Numbered from the stretch's first letter, positions 1-8,773 are shown. The stretch is 64,000 nucleotides of DNA from Izhakiella australiensis (GCF_002006995.1 NZ_MRUL01000001.1:310001-374000); one strand, 5' to 3'. Numbers and translations are program-made. The notes: generated by a model not told the origin, from the letters alone.

Positions 1-450
1 CGGTCAGCTTCGCACTACATCAAAACCCCGCAGAAGAGATTCTGCGGGGTTTTACTTTATGGGGGGAGGGAATGACTGTCCACTCCGCTCTCTATGAAAG
101 AACGCGGCTTACCGGTCAGCTTCGACCTTTCCATGTAAACGCCCGCAGAAGTGATTCTGTGGGCGTTCTACTTTATGGGCAGGGAATGACTGTCCACTCC
201 GCTCTTTATGAAAGAACGCGGCTTACCGGTCAGCTTCAACTTTTCCATGTAAACGCCCGCAGAAATGATTCTGTGGGCGTTTTACTTTATGGGCAGAGAA
301 TGACGGTCCACTCCGCTCTCTATGAAAGAACGCGGCTTACCGGTCAGCTTCGCACTACATCAAAACCCCGCAGAAGAGATTCTGCGAGGTTTTACTTTAT
401 GGGGGAGGGAATGACTGTCCACTCCGCTCTCTATGAAAGAATGAGGTTTA
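1..450 (+). repeat. Tandem array of ~111-114 bp hairpin units
   Basis: Recognisable unit starts lie at 72, 186, 300 and 411, with a partial unit before 72 and a decaying one after 411. Periods are 114, 114 and 111 bases. Each unit joins a conserved block (ending CTTACCGGTCAGCTTC) to a stem-loop followed by a short T-rich stretch. The stem sequence differs between units yet stays paired. An open frame of 153 codons runs through the array only because the period is mostly a multiple of three; it has no convincing ribosome site and I do not call it a gene. The array could be repeated terminators or small structured RNAs. Confidence 0.85.
22..53 (+). terminator. Perfect 14-bp hairpin of the repeat unit
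   Basis: Bases 22-35 pair with 40-53 around a GAGA loop, and the right arm ends in TTTT. Equivalent hairpins recur in the next units (about 135-167, 249-281 and 362-394). The two middle units have a GCCCGCAGAA/TTCTGTGGGC stem in place of CCCCGCAGAA/TTCTGCGGGG. It has the form of an intrinsic terminator for something entering from the left of the window. Confidence 0.65.
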
Positions 451-716
451 GCGATCCTACTGACTACATTTGGATGGCTGTCAGGTCTACTATGGGCAAG
501 GCGCAGACTCTACCTGCTAACACCGGATCTTAGCGCTGTTGATTTAGAAATAGGATGAATCGACATTTTTATACAAACTCCCCTAAGTAGCGTTAAGCTG
601 ATGCCTGCCACGCTGGTGTCATGGTGATGTCAGGTTGCTGTCGGGTTCTGATCGTGGTGATGTGGGCTGGCTTCGGTAACCCTGTCCACTGAAAACCCAT
701 TACACGGAGATGAACC

Positions 717-1184
717 ATGAATGACACGAATAAGCTCAGAGCGCTTCGCCTTGAACGAGCCTGGTCACAGGAGCAGCTTGCCGAGTTATCTGGCCTGAGC
801 ACCCGTACTGTGCAGCGAATAGAGAATGGCGAACGGCCAAGTCTGGAGACCCTGAGCGCCTTAGCTGCTGTGTTTGAGGTGAGCGTTTCAACGTTTTCCG
901 TTCAGGAAAATGCTGAAGACAACGCGCTGGATGAGCGAATCAGCGAAACGAGAAGCAGGATTGTCGAGGAGGGACGGTTTTACCGCTCAGTCATTACAGC
1001 GCTCGTCGTCTGCATATTGCTTTTCATGCTGAACCGCTACACGTCTTCTGATAGCTTCTGGTCTTTATGGGTGGCCGCTATCTGGTTTGCGTTGCTTGCA
1101 GTGCGTGGCCTGAGGACATTTTTGTTTAGCGGTTTGATTAGCAAATGGCAGCAGAAGAGACTTCAACACTTGCTGCGCAGGTAA
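717..1184 (+). CDS. XRE-family regulator with C-terminal two-helix membrane domain
   Basis: 155 aa. Residues about 8-55 form a Cro/C1-type helix-turn-helix (QEQLAELSGLSTRTVQRIEN). After a short charged linker, residues about 90-140 contain two hydrophobic helices, so this is a DNA-binding domain tethered to the inner membrane (HTH_3 plus 2TM architecture). Start chosen at ATG 717 with CGGAGA about 7 bases upstream. The architecture is known; ligands and targets are usually unknown. It stands alone, convergent with the metallo-beta-lactamase-fold gene. It may sense a membrane or envelope signal, but that is inference. Confidence 0.8.
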   Translation: MNDTNKLRALRLERAWSQEQLAELSGLSTRTVQRIENGERPSLETLSALAAVFEVSVSTFSVQENAEDNALDERISETRSRIVEEGRFYRSVITALVVCILLFMLNRYTSSDSFWSLWVAAIWFALLAVRGLRTFLFSGLISKWQQKRLQHLLRR

Positions 1185-1265
1185 TATATGGACGAGAAGT
1201 CAGGATTCACAGGTCTGTTTCTGAACAGCAGACAATACGAAACTGACACAGCTAGTCGCCCCGGC

Positions 1266-2072
1266 TTATTTACTGGCTGTTTCTTTGAGGCAGGAAATAT
1301 ACTTTTCGCCTGAGCGGCGCACGATTTCATCGGCATGTTGCGTAATATCTTTTCCTTCAAACGCGCCGTAGAGTTTGTTAAATTTCACCGTACTCAGCCG
1401 TTGGGTTATGTCACTGACCGTTGCTGCTGGCAACGGCAGCATATTCGGGTAGCTCCACATAAAGGAGACGGCATGCGCGCCAGGGCTGACCTGAACGATG
1501 TCGCCGGAAAGCACCACGCCTTCATCTCGCGCCCAGTGCAGAACACAGCCGCCGGCAAAGTGTCCGCCGAGACGTATCACACGGACGTCTCGGGTCAGCT
1601 CAAGAATGTCGCCTTGCCAAAAGGTAATCCAGGGACTGTCGCGCATAACCCACTTGCTGTCGCTGGCGTGAAGATAAATTGGGGCGTTAAATGCTTCGGC
1701 CCAATCCTGCATGGTGGTGTAGTAATGAGGATGCGATATCGCGATGGCCTTGAGCCCGCCCAGGGAAGCTATTAGCATTTTTGTGGCGTCATCGAGCGTG
1801 GCAATACAGTCCCACAGAATATTGCCCTGCGGGGTACGCAGAATAAACGCGCGCTGACCAATCGCAAAATCAGGTACGGTGCGGATGCTGAGAAGATCGC
1901 TGTCGTGTTGTTTCCACTTATTTGTATGCGAAGCACAATGGGCGTCAAAATTGCACCATTCCTGCCCGGTTGAGGGAACATACTGGCGTTCATCTTCGCA
2001 GATAATGCAATGCTCCGGATGGGAATCGGTTATCTCATAGGATGTGCCGCAGGTTTTGCATAAAGTGATCAT
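1266..2072 (-). CDS. Metallo-beta-lactamase-fold hydrolase with N-terminal Cys motif
   Basis: 268 aa. The N-terminus has two CxxC pairs (C5/C8 and C22/C25), resembling a small zinc or iron ribbon. The rest is a metallo-beta-lactamase fold: H114-P-H116 (the usual HxHxDH reads HPHYYT here), a later H171 in GGHFAGG and D191 in SGDIV. The second metal site therefore looks incomplete. The start is supported by AAGGAAG just upstream. The left edge of a 395-bp tandem duplication lies 12 bases upstream of the start codon, so its promoter region has been altered. Substrate unknown; glyoxalase II-like and lactonase-like roles are both possible. Confidence 0.75.
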   Translation of the reverse strand: MITLCKTCGTSYEITDSHPEHCIICEDERQYVPSTGQEWCNFDAHCASHTNKWKQHDSDLLSIRTVPDFAIGQRAFILRTPQGNILWDCIATLDDATKMLIASLGGLKAIAISHPHYYTTMQDWAEAFNAPIYLHASDSKWVMRDSPWITFWQGDILELTRDVRVIRLGGHFAGGCVLHWARDEGVVLSGDIVQVSPGAHAVSFMWSYPNMLPLPAATVSDITQRLSTVKFNKLYGAFEGKDITQHADEIVRRSGEKYISCLKETASK

Positions 2073-2083
2073 TGAGTCTTCCT

Positions 2084-2875
2084 TATTTATCCGCTTAAGC
2101 CAGTAGCAAAGCCGTGGTGTGCTCCGCTTTTATGGCAAGGTATCTGACAAAAAGCACAGTCAGCATGGCACACGGAGAGACAAGGATGTGCCTGGGAGTG
2201 CTGCCCGCCGCTTGCTTGCAGTGGGGAAAAAGCGAGTTTTTCTTATTTTCAATAACAGCAACGGCATCGACGCTTTCACTTTGTTAAGCCATGCCAGCTT
2301 ATAGCAACGCCCGCTGTGAGCGAAAACGGACGTTCTGTCTACAGTTGCTAAGCTGACCGATCCCGGCATAAAGGACTGCTATACCTCGCGGTCTCTTTTT
2401 TAGCAGGTTGCAGTATTCTTCTTTATATATTCAAATATATAGCGAAAGGCTGACTAAAAGAGGATCTCAATGAATCTATATTTATCCGCTTAAGCCAGTA
2501 GCAAAGCCGTGGTGTGCTCCGCTTTTATGGCAAGGTATCTGACAAAAAGCACAGTCAGCATGGCACACGGAGAGACAAGGATGTGCCTGGGAGTGCTGCC
2601 CGCCGCTTGCTTGCAGTGGGGAAAAAGCGAGTTTTTCTTATTTTCAATAACAGCAACGGCATCGACGCTTTCACTTTGTTAAGCCATGCCAGCTTATAGC
2701 AACGCCCGCTGTGAGCGAAAACGGACGTTCTGTCTACAGTTGCTAAGCTGACCGATCCCGGCATAAAGGACTGCTATACCTCGCGGTCTCTTTTTTAGCA
2801 GGTTGCAGTATTCTTCTTTATATATTCAAATATATAGCGAAAGGCTGACTAAAAGAGGATCTCAATGAATCTATA
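2084..2875. repeat. Tandem duplication of a 395-bp divergent promoter region
   Basis: 2084-2480 and 2479-2875 look identical by eye, offset by 395 bases, with a TA overlap at the junction. The repeated segment lies between the leftward metallo-hydrolase gene and the rightward DUF1543 gene and includes the DUF1543 ribosome site and first codons. Copy 1 therefore ends in an abortive start (ATG at 2470, stop a few codons later), while copy 2 runs into the gene. Short open frames inside each copy (61 and 69 codons) lack coding features. Confidence 0.9.
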
Positions 2876-3368
2876 CATGTTTTACCTCGGTGGAAATGCC
2901 GGTAAATCTAACATTGAAGTGCATGACATTCAGTTCGTTGCCGCCAACCACCCCAAAGAAGCCTAGCCTGCTCTGCGCGAGGCATGGTTTGGCGATAGCG
3001 ACAAAATCCATATTGACGGCTACAGCCGGGTTACCTGGGCTGATGGATATTCTGTCATGCTCTCTGCTGAGCCATCTCAATCGGCGGAAAAGTTGTTTTT
3101 CGTCAACGCTGGCGGTTACCGACCGGACACGCTGGCAGAGTTACATGAATTTGACTTGTTGGTCGCTGAAGATGCCCAACAGGCCAAAAATAAAGCGCTA
3201 AAAACATTACTTTGTGGCATCGATCAGCAACATAAGGATAATTTGAAGGATGTTGACGATTGTCTGTTACTTGAAAAGGTTGGCGATCTCTTTATTCATC
3301 TGACCCCCTGCGCATCAGGTCGTCGTGATCAACCAGAATGGCAGGGCTATCAACCGATAGGTATCTGA
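2865..3368 (+). pseudogene. DUF1543 protein interrupted by one in-frame amber codon
   Basis: Reading from ATG 2865 (GAGGATCTCA upstream) gives MNLYMFYLGGNAGKSNIEVH and continues in one frame to the stop at 3366-3368, about 167 codons. The only interruption is TAG at 2964-2966, codon 34, between KEA and PALREAW. DUF1543 proteins commonly have a tyrosine-like residue here, so one base change (TAC to TAG) would explain it. No frameshift or deletion is visible and the rest of the frame looks intact. DUF1543 proteins are small and cytoplasmic with no assigned activity. The lesion may be a recent mutation, a sequencing error, or suppressible. Confidence 0.8.
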
Positions 3369-3433
3369 CATGACAAGGACAGGCTTACCAGACCCGCGTG
3401 TAGCCTGTCGCGTAATCATGGGGCCATTTACCG

Positions 3434-3670
3434 TCACGGTGCTGGAGCCAGGTTCAGACGCGCAAGAAACCCCGGCCAGGCGTCTGGATCGGCCATAATG
3501 ATGCGCTGTTCAATCAACGCTTGCTCTGCGGCAGCGCGAGCGGCCTCCAGAACAAAATCCGTACGGTTCTTCCCTTTAGCTTTCGCAGCGCGATCAATGA
3601 GATCACGCTCAGCGGGTTTAATGCGTAAATGTAAAGTTTCTCGCTTGGGGGAAATGACGGGCCTTAACAA
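3434..3670 (-). pseudogene. Orphan TacA-type (DUF1778) antitoxin remnant
   Basis: 78 codons: KRETLHLRIKPAERDLIDRA then a helix with KGKNRTDFVLEAA, typical of the ribbon-helix-helix TacA/DUF1778 antitoxins. The only usable start is TTG at 3670, and the protein stops right after APAP, where family members continue with a toxin-binding tail. The GNAT toxin (TacT) that normally follows immediately is absent; only 65 bases separate this stop from the next gene. I read it as the leftover of a toxin-antitoxin pair. It could still bind DNA. Confidence 0.6.
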
Positions 3671-3817
3671 CCCGTCTCAGCAACGTCCTCCAGGCTCAAA
3701 GCGGAGCTGCGAGCAGGGCAAGATCCGCTTTAGATGAAGCCTGGAGTGTCGCTAATTTATAAACAGGAATTAACAGCTTTCGGGCGTACAAGTAATCGTA
3801 CCTGCTTACCACGGTAG

Positions 3818-3910
3818 TTAACATAATTTTGAAACTGAAAACCAAACGCTCAGGGCCTGACCAAATCCCCGACCTCCGCCGCTAATAATGGCTCTTTTGC
3901 CACTCAGCAT
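3818..3910 (-). pseudogene. 5' fragment of a short-chain dehydrogenase gene
   Basis: From ATG 3910, preceded by AAAAGGAAG, the frame reads MLSGKRAIISGGGRGFGQAL, the start of an SDR Rossmann fold with its glycine-rich nucleotide motif (normally TGxxxGxG). The similarity ends after about 24 residues, and the frame stops at 3818. No remaining SDR sequence follows. A good ribosome site with only the N-terminus preserved points to a deletion remnant. Confidence 0.5.
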
Positions 3911-4034
3911 AAGCACGCTTCCTTTTAGTGATGAGTATAGGTTGAGGGAGATATAGCATAAGGAGGCGGAGTGGCATCTTTCCGTTAGTGCCATTTTTAC
4001 AGCAGGAATATAGATAAGCTGCATAGTTAATGAC

Positions 4035-4066
4035 AAACGGCTACCGGTATAAACCGGTAGCCGTTT
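4035..4066. terminator. Perfect 14-bp inverted repeat, likely bidirectional terminator
   Basis: AAACGGCTACCGGT (4035-4048) pairs with 4053-4066 around ATAA. A run of A precedes and T follows, so either strand would give a GC-rich stem with a short U tail. It sits between the SDR remnant and the pdxA2-like gene in an otherwise gene-free stretch (3671-4190). Confidence 0.6.
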
Positions 4067-4097
4067 ATCTTGATGCGCGCTGAGATTAATCGCCGCC

Positions 4098-4135
4098 CAC
4101 TCGACTGTATATAAAAGAACGCCGCTTAGCGGCCA
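4098..4135 (+). repeat. Dispersed single copy of the 5'-end repeat block
   Basis: CCACTCGACTGTATATAAAA followed by GAACGCCGCTTAGCGGCCAG matches the conserved block of the array at 1-450 (there GAACGCGGCTTACCGGTCAG) with several differences. As in the array, it is followed by a stem-loop (4155-4185) of unrelated sequence. The order block then hairpin is therefore kept 3.7 kb away. Confidence 0.6.
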
Positions 4136-4154
4136 GCTTCTCCGACAGTCTGAA

Positions 4155-4185
4155 AACGGCCACGAAGCTAACCTTCGTGATCGTT
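4155..4185 (-). terminator. Hairpin downstream of the pdxA2-like gene
   Basis: CACGAAG (4161-4167) pairs with CTTCGTG (4173-4179), extended by AACGG/TCGTT. On the minus strand it comes directly after the stop codon at 4191 and is followed by a short T-containing stretch, so it is a likely terminator for the leftward operon. Confidence 0.55.
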
Positions 4186-4190
4186 TGGCG

Positions 4191-5213
4191 TTATTTCGCG
4201 CCGCTCAGCAATTTCTGACGATGGCTTAATCCCATACGACAGGCGAGGTCGAAAGCGTTCTCCATCGCAGTGGTGCGGGCCACGCCTTTACCGACGATTT
4301 CATAGGCGGTGCCGTGGGCCGGCGTGGTGACCGGGATCGGCAAACCGCCCTGTACGGTGACGCCGATATCAAAGCCCATCATCTTGGTGGCGATCTGCCC
4401 CTGGTCATGATACATCGAGACAATACCGTCGAACTGCCCGTCTCTGGCGCGCAGAAAAATGGTATCGGCCGGGTAAGGCCCGTCGGCAGGATGCCCCTGG
4501 CTGGCGGCCAGCTGGATGCCGGGAGTAATGATCCGCCCCTCTTCATCGCCATAGTTGCCGTTATCGCCGTTATGCGGGTTGAGGCCGCAAACGCCGATTC
4601 TGGGCTGGGCCACGCCGGAGTCCTTCAGCGCCTGGGTTAGCATACCGATGGCTCTGGCGACTTTCTCCGCGCTAAGCTGGCTGGAAACCGCTGATAGCGG
4701 GATATGAGATGTCACGCGCGCCGTCCAGAGCTTGTCCAGCACGTTGAATTCACCGCAGACGCCGTCATAGTTAAGTTCATTCGCCAGCCAGCGCATTTCA
4801 TCCTGCTGCTGCATTCCGCCGAGCCGCATAGCCCCTTTGTTCAGCGGACCAAAGCACAGCGCATCAGCCTGCCCTGAAGCCACCATCCGGGTGCCGATTT
4901 CCAGCGATTCCAGAATAAAGCGGCCATTCTCTGCCGCCACCTGCGCTGGCGCAATATGGCGGTTTAATCCTGGCCATTGAGGAATAGCCAGCCAGTCAGA
5001 TTCGACGGGCAGCGCGACGCCCCGGCTGGCGGCGGCGGCTTCCAGCGCCGGCATGTTGGCAATCAGGGTGATATTCGCTTTGTCAGCGGTTCGCGGATTG
5101 GCGAGCAGGCTAACAATGATTTCGGGGCCAATACCTGCGGGGTCGCCTACGGCCAGCACGATGTGTGGTTTCTCAGCGGCTGCGAAAGGGGTACGGACTA
5201 CTTCGCTCGTCAT
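4191..5213 (-). CDS. pdxA2: PdxA2-like 4-phosphate dehydrogenase/decarboxylase of tetronates
   Basis: 340 aa, PdxA superfamily: GDPAGIGPE at 23-31 and metal-ligand histidines H170 (TSHIP), H214 (NPHNGDNG) and H269 (YHDQGQ). PdxA proper makes a vitamin B6 precursor. Catabolic paralogs (PdxA2) oxidise and decarboxylate D-threonate 4-phosphate or D-erythronate 4-phosphate to dihydroxyacetone phosphate. The adjacent MFS carrier, two regulators and the divergent otnK-otnC-otnI operon favour the catabolic role. It is last in the leftward transcript, 72 bases after the MFS gene. The exact substrate cannot be read from the sequence. Confidence 0.8.
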   Translation of the reverse strand: MTSEVVRTPFAAAEKPHIVLAVGDPAGIGPEIIVSLLANPRTADKANITLIANMPALEAAAASRGVALPVESDWLAIPQWPGLNRHIAPAQVAAENGRFILESLEIGTRMVASGQADALCFGPLNKGAMRLGGMQQQDEMRWLANELNYDGVCGEFNVLDKLWTARVTSHIPLSAVSSQLSAEKVARAIGMLTQALKDSGVAQPRIGVCGLNPHNGDNGNYGDEEGRIITPGIQLAASQGHPADGPYPADTIFLRARDGQFDGIVSMYHDQGQIATKMMGFDIGVTVQGGLPIPVTTPAHGTAYEIVGKGVARTTAMENAFDLACRMGLSHRQKLLSGAK

Positions 5214-5285
5214 AATCTGATGCTCCTCTTAGCGGGCAGAGGCGAACCCCTGCCGATAATGTTGGGATAAATGCGTAAGGTTTTT

Positions 5286-6578
5286 TCAGCCCGCCAGCGA
5301 ATGCCGGGTGGGTTTTTGCTGTTCAATCTGCTCGACGCTGATGTCCGGGCGAATCCACTGGGTGAAGATAATACCGAGGATCAAAAAGCCAATTGCGCCG
5401 GCGAAGGGCAGCGTCCAGCTACCGGTCATATCGATCATCAGGCCGAAAATAATCGGTGAAATGATGGTGGCCATTGCGGCGCCGAAATTAAGCATGCCGC
5501 TGGCAGTGCCGGCTGTTTTCGGCGCCACATCCATCGGAACTGCCCAGATAGGGCCAATGGTCAGTTCGAGGAAGAAAAACGCCGCGCTCAGGCACAGGGC
5601 GATGGTGACCACGTCATGGCTAATCAGCACCGGGATAAAGAAAATCAGGCCGCCGAGCAGGCTGATGGTTATCACGCTCTGACGCGCCAGCGCCAGGCGG
5701 CCGGTACGGCGTAAAATCCAGTCGCTAATCACCCCGCCGGTGAGGTCGCCGACCACGCCGGCGAAGAAGACGCCGGACGAATACAGCGCCGAGCTTTTAA
5801 TGTCGAGGTTCAGTGATTGCATAAAGAAGATCGGCATCCAGCTGAAAAACAGCGTATTTGACCAGACCATGCAGAAATAGACCGCGACGGTGGCGCGCAT
5901 GCGGCGCAGGATGGCCCACCATGAATGAGGCATCGCCGTACCGTCCTCCTGTACGCTTTCCCGGCGCGGCAACAGCGCCAGCTCTTCAGGTGATACGCCG
6001 GCGTGCTCTTCCGGCATTTCGCGGAAGTAGACCAGCCAGACCACCAGCCACAACGCGGAGAGAATACCAACGACGATGAAGGATGCCCGCCATGAATGCC
6101 ACGCAATCAACACCGCGACCAGCGGCGGCGCGACGGCATTGCCAAGACGGGAGAAGGAGTGCGTCAGCCCCTGAGCCATACCGCGCTTCGGTTTAGGCAC
6201 CCAGTTGGTGATTGCTCTGGCCTGGGCGGGGAGCGCCGCGCCTTCGCCGATGCCCAGCAGCAGACGTGCCAGACAGAGTGATACCAGGCCGCCAATCAGT
6301 CCGGTACAGACGGTGGCAACAGCCCAGATCAGACCGCAGGCAATAATGGTCCGCCGCGCGCCGAAGCGGTCAGCCACCCAGCCGCCGACCAGCTGAAAGA
6401 TGGCATAGGTATAGCCGAAGGCGGAAAATGCGATGCCAAGCTCGGTGTTGGTTAGCCCCAGCTCGGCTTTTAACGGTCCTGCGGCGGCAGCGAGGTTAAC
6501 CCGATCCAGGTAGAGGATAAACGACATAGCACAGAAGATAATCAGCATATTTCTGCTGATATGGGATTGTTTTTGCAA
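5286..6578 (-). CDS. MFS sugar-acid/anion:cation symporter
   Basis: 430 aa with about 12 hydrophobic segments. The N-terminal pattern (FILYLDRVNLAAAAGPLKAE, then GGWVADRFGARRTI) is typical of the anion:cation symporter family that carries glucarate, galactonate, hexuronates and tetronates. It lies between a LysR regulator and the pdxA2-like gene on the same strand, so it probably imports the acid that this locus degrades, such as threonate or erythronate. Inner membrane. Confidence 0.8.
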   Translation of the reverse strand: MQKQSHISRNMLIIFCAMSFILYLDRVNLAAAAGPLKAELGLTNTELGIAFSAFGYTYAIFQLVGGWVADRFGARRTIIACGLIWAVATVCTGLIGGLVSLCLARLLLGIGEGAALPAQARAITNWVPKPKRGMAQGLTHSFSRLGNAVAPPLVAVLIAWHSWRASFIVVGILSALWLVVWLVYFREMPEEHAGVSPEELALLPRRESVQEDGTAMPHSWWAILRRMRATVAVYFCMVWSNTLFFSWMPIFFMQSLNLDIKSSALYSSGVFFAGVVGDLTGGVISDWILRRTGRLALARQSVITISLLGGLIFFIPVLISHDVVTIALCLSAAFFFLELTIGPIWAVPMDVAPKTAGTASGMLNFGAAMATIISPIIFGLMIDMTGSWTLPFAGAIGFLILGIIFTQWIRPDISVEQIEQQKPTRHSLAG

Positions 6579-6696
6579 GATTGCCTCCCGGTTTTTTTTA
6601 ATTGGGGCAGTTGTAGGGTATTTCGCCCTGACAACTATGAGGCAATCAATGAGGCGGCGGCTATTAGCTATTTAGATATACAGCGTTAACAATACG

Positions 6697-7674
6697 TCAA
6701 CACGCCGCCGGATCGCTGCTTAACAGCGTGAGGATTGAGTCTGCCGCCATGGCTAATTTGCTCTGAGGCTGGTAGCACAGAACAAACTGGCGGCTGGCGG
6801 CAGAATCGGTTAACGGCAGATGGGCAAAGTCCGGGGAGGGGATTATCTGGCGGGCGACCGCTTCCGGCATCAGGCCGATACCGATGCCGCAGGTGATCAT
6901 CGCGGCCATGCTATCAAAGCTACCGACCCGGATGCGCATTTTCAGCGGCATTTCCAGCCGTCGCGCCAGGCTGCTTAGCATAATGGAGATCGATGCGCCT
7001 TCCGTCAGGCCAATCAGATCGTGCTCAAGCAGCGTGGCTGCGGTTAGCGGCTGGCCGCTGGCAACCAGCTTAGCCAGCGGATGCCCGACCGGCGTGACGA
7101 CGCACAGCCGATCTTTGCGGTAGGGCACCACCGACAGTGACACATGGCTGACCGTTTGCTCGTAAATGCCAATATCGGCCACGCCGCGCTGCACGGCCTG
7201 AATAACGCTTTCGCTGTTCATTTCATGCAAATCGATATGAATATCGGGATAGCGCTGGTGGCTTTTGCGCAGGTCGTCAGTGAGAAATTGCAGTACTGCC
7301 GAGGTGCAGGCGGCGATACGCACCACGCCGCGATTCCCCTGTAAAAAGGCCTGCATATCGTCCTGCATCCGCTCCGCCGAGTGCAGGATGGCGCGCGCAT
7401 GCGCCAGCACGGCGCGCCCGGCATCGTTCAGTGCCATTCCGTGCGGCAGACGCACGAACAGCGCGATGCCCAGCTGATCCTCCAGCTCACGAATGCGGCG
7501 GGAGGCGGCGGCTGGCACCAGGTGCAATCTTGCCGCGCCGTGCGTGATGCCGCCCAGCTCCGCCGTCGCCACAAACAGCTTAAGCGTTACCAGATCGCAA
7601 CGGATACCGGAAGCGATGCGATAGACATTGCGCTCCTCAGACAAGAGGGAAACGGAAGCCAGATTTTTACTCAT
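6697..7674 (-). CDS. LysR-family regulator of the sugar-acid locus
   Basis: 325 aa from ATG 7674. The frame stays open further upstream, but those residues lack family similarity and would overlap the DeoR gene. Winged helix-turn-helix at about 23-80 (LKLFVATAELGGITHGAARL) and a periplasmic-binding-like effector domain from about 105. It lies 73 bases after the DeoR regulator and 118 bases before the MFS gene, all on the same strand. Probably controls the MFS-pdxA2 pair in response to a sugar acid or its breakdown product. Confidence 0.85.
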   Translation of the reverse strand: MSKNLASVSLLSEERNVYRIASGIRCDLVTLKLFVATAELGGITHGAARLHLVPAAASRRIRELEDQLGIALFVRLPHGMALNDAGRAVLAHARAILHSAERMQDDMQAFLQGNRGVVRIAACTSAVLQFLTDDLRKSHQRYPDIHIDLHEMNSESVIQAVQRGVADIGIYEQTVSHVSLSVVPYRKDRLCVVTPVGHPLAKLVASGQPLTAATLLEHDLIGLTEGASISIMLSSLARRLEMPLKMRIRVGSFDSMAAMITCGIGIGLMPEAVARQIIPSPDFAHLPLTDSAASRQFVLCYQPQSKLAMAADSILTLLSSDPAAC

Positions 7675-7747
7675 ACTTTTACCCTGCCAGTCATTGCCCG
7701 TGAAGGCGTCATCGTGAGCCAACGCGCTTTCACTCCGGCGCGGTCTG

Positions 7748-8512
7748 TTACAGCGGCACCATGACCACCCTGGCGCCGCTTTGCTGTAGCGCATCCCGCC
7801 CGTGGTCAGCAAGATGCTCATCAGTGATGATTTCGTCAAAGTCACTTAGCGCCAAAGCCCGCCAGGTGGCGACTTTGCCGTATTTCGAGCTGTCACTGAG
7901 TAAAATACATTTGCCGCTCGCCTCCCGTGCGGCGCGCTTGACCGCCACCTTATTCTCATCCGGCGTACAAAGCCCGCCGGTGTTCCAGCATGATGCTGAA
8001 ACGAAGGCGATATCGATGCAAATATTGCGCAGCGCCTGCGCAGTGGCTTCCCCGACGCAGGACCGGTTTTCCCGGCATAGCATGCCGCCGGTGTGCAGCA
8101 TCCGGCATTCCCCGTTGCTGATAAGGAAATCGCTGATCGCGAAATCATTGGTAACCACCAGCAGGTCGTGACGCTGACCCAGCTGGCGTGCCAGCGCCAG
8201 CGTAGTGGTGCCTGCATCAAGATAAATGCAGCTGTGCAGGGGGATTTGCAGCGCGGCATAGCTGCCGATCGCCTGCTTCTCCGGGCTGTGCATCTGCGTT
8301 TTATCCAGATGGGAAGGTTCGCTTTGCAAACGCTGCATGGAACGCACGCCGCCGGAAACCGCCAGCAGCCGACCTTCACCCTCAAGCTTTCTGATATCGC
8401 GTCTCACCGTCATGTGAGATACCTGTAGCCGCCGGGCTAATTCAGTGATGCTGATCGCATCCATATCCGCCACCAGCGCTAAAATCTTGTCCTGTCGCTC
8501 AAGAGGTATCAT
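7748..8512 (-). CDS. ygbI: DeoR/GlpR-family repressor, YgbI-like
   Basis: 254 aa. The N-terminal DeoR helix-turn-helix (ISITELARRLQVSHMTVRRD, residues about 19-40) is followed by a sugar-phosphate-binding domain with DAGTTTLALARQL. E. coli YgbI sits divergent from the ygbK (otnK) group, the same arrangement as here. It is expected to repress the otn operon, and perhaps the leftward genes, until a phosphorylated intermediate appears. The symbol is by position and family, not proven orthology. Confidence 0.75.
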   Translation of the reverse strand: MIPLERQDKILALVADMDAISITELARRLQVSHMTVRRDIRKLEGEGRLLAVSGGVRSMQRLQSEPSHLDKTQMHSPEKQAIGSYAALQIPLHSCIYLDAGTTTLALARQLGQRHDLLVVTNDFAISDFLISNGECRMLHTGGMLCRENRSCVGEATAQALRNICIDIAFVSASCWNTGGLCTPDENKVAVKRAAREASGKCILLSDSSKYGKVATWRALALSDFDEIITDEHLADHGRDALQQSGARVVMVPL

Positions 8513-8773
8513 TCAGTCCTCATTCCTGATGCTGTAAGCCAGTTGCCGTATCTTGCAGCATTATCACATAACCCGGTTTCAGCTGTGGCGTTCACGTGCG
8601 CCCTCATTGTTACACCGGAAAGCCTGTAACAGGATGCTGCTTGTTAATAATTGTGAAGTTGGTGCTAATTCAGTTCTTATCTGTGAAATATTAACAATAT
8701 TTTGGTGAGAATTGATATTTTTTCACATATGATGACGTGATATCAGTACAGGTGCTTAATGGCAGGAGGATAA
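8513..8773. promoter_or_regulatory. Divergent promoter region with AT-rich palindrome
   Basis: The 261 bases between the DeoR gene and otnK hold the palindrome AAATATTAACAATATTT (8686-8702, two 7-base arms around AAC) and the spaced motif TGTGAA...TTCACA. This is the natural place for the DeoR operator and otnK promoter. GGCAGGAGG just before 8774 is the otnK ribosome site. Confidence 0.45.

Noticed and set aside
72-533. Open frame of 153 codons with MTVHSALYERTRLTGQL repeats
   Set aside because: It follows the period of a structured tandem repeat, has no clear ribosome site, and the stem-loops explain the conservation better than a protein.
2119-2764. Duplicated 61- and 69-codon frames inside the 395-bp repeat
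   Set aside because: Overlapping frames on opposite strands with non-ATG starts and no similarity. The segment is better read as promoter DNA.
7675-7845. 57-residue N-terminal extension of the LysR regulator
   Set aside because: Overlaps the DeoR gene, has no family similarity, and the HTH distance is normal when starting at 7674.
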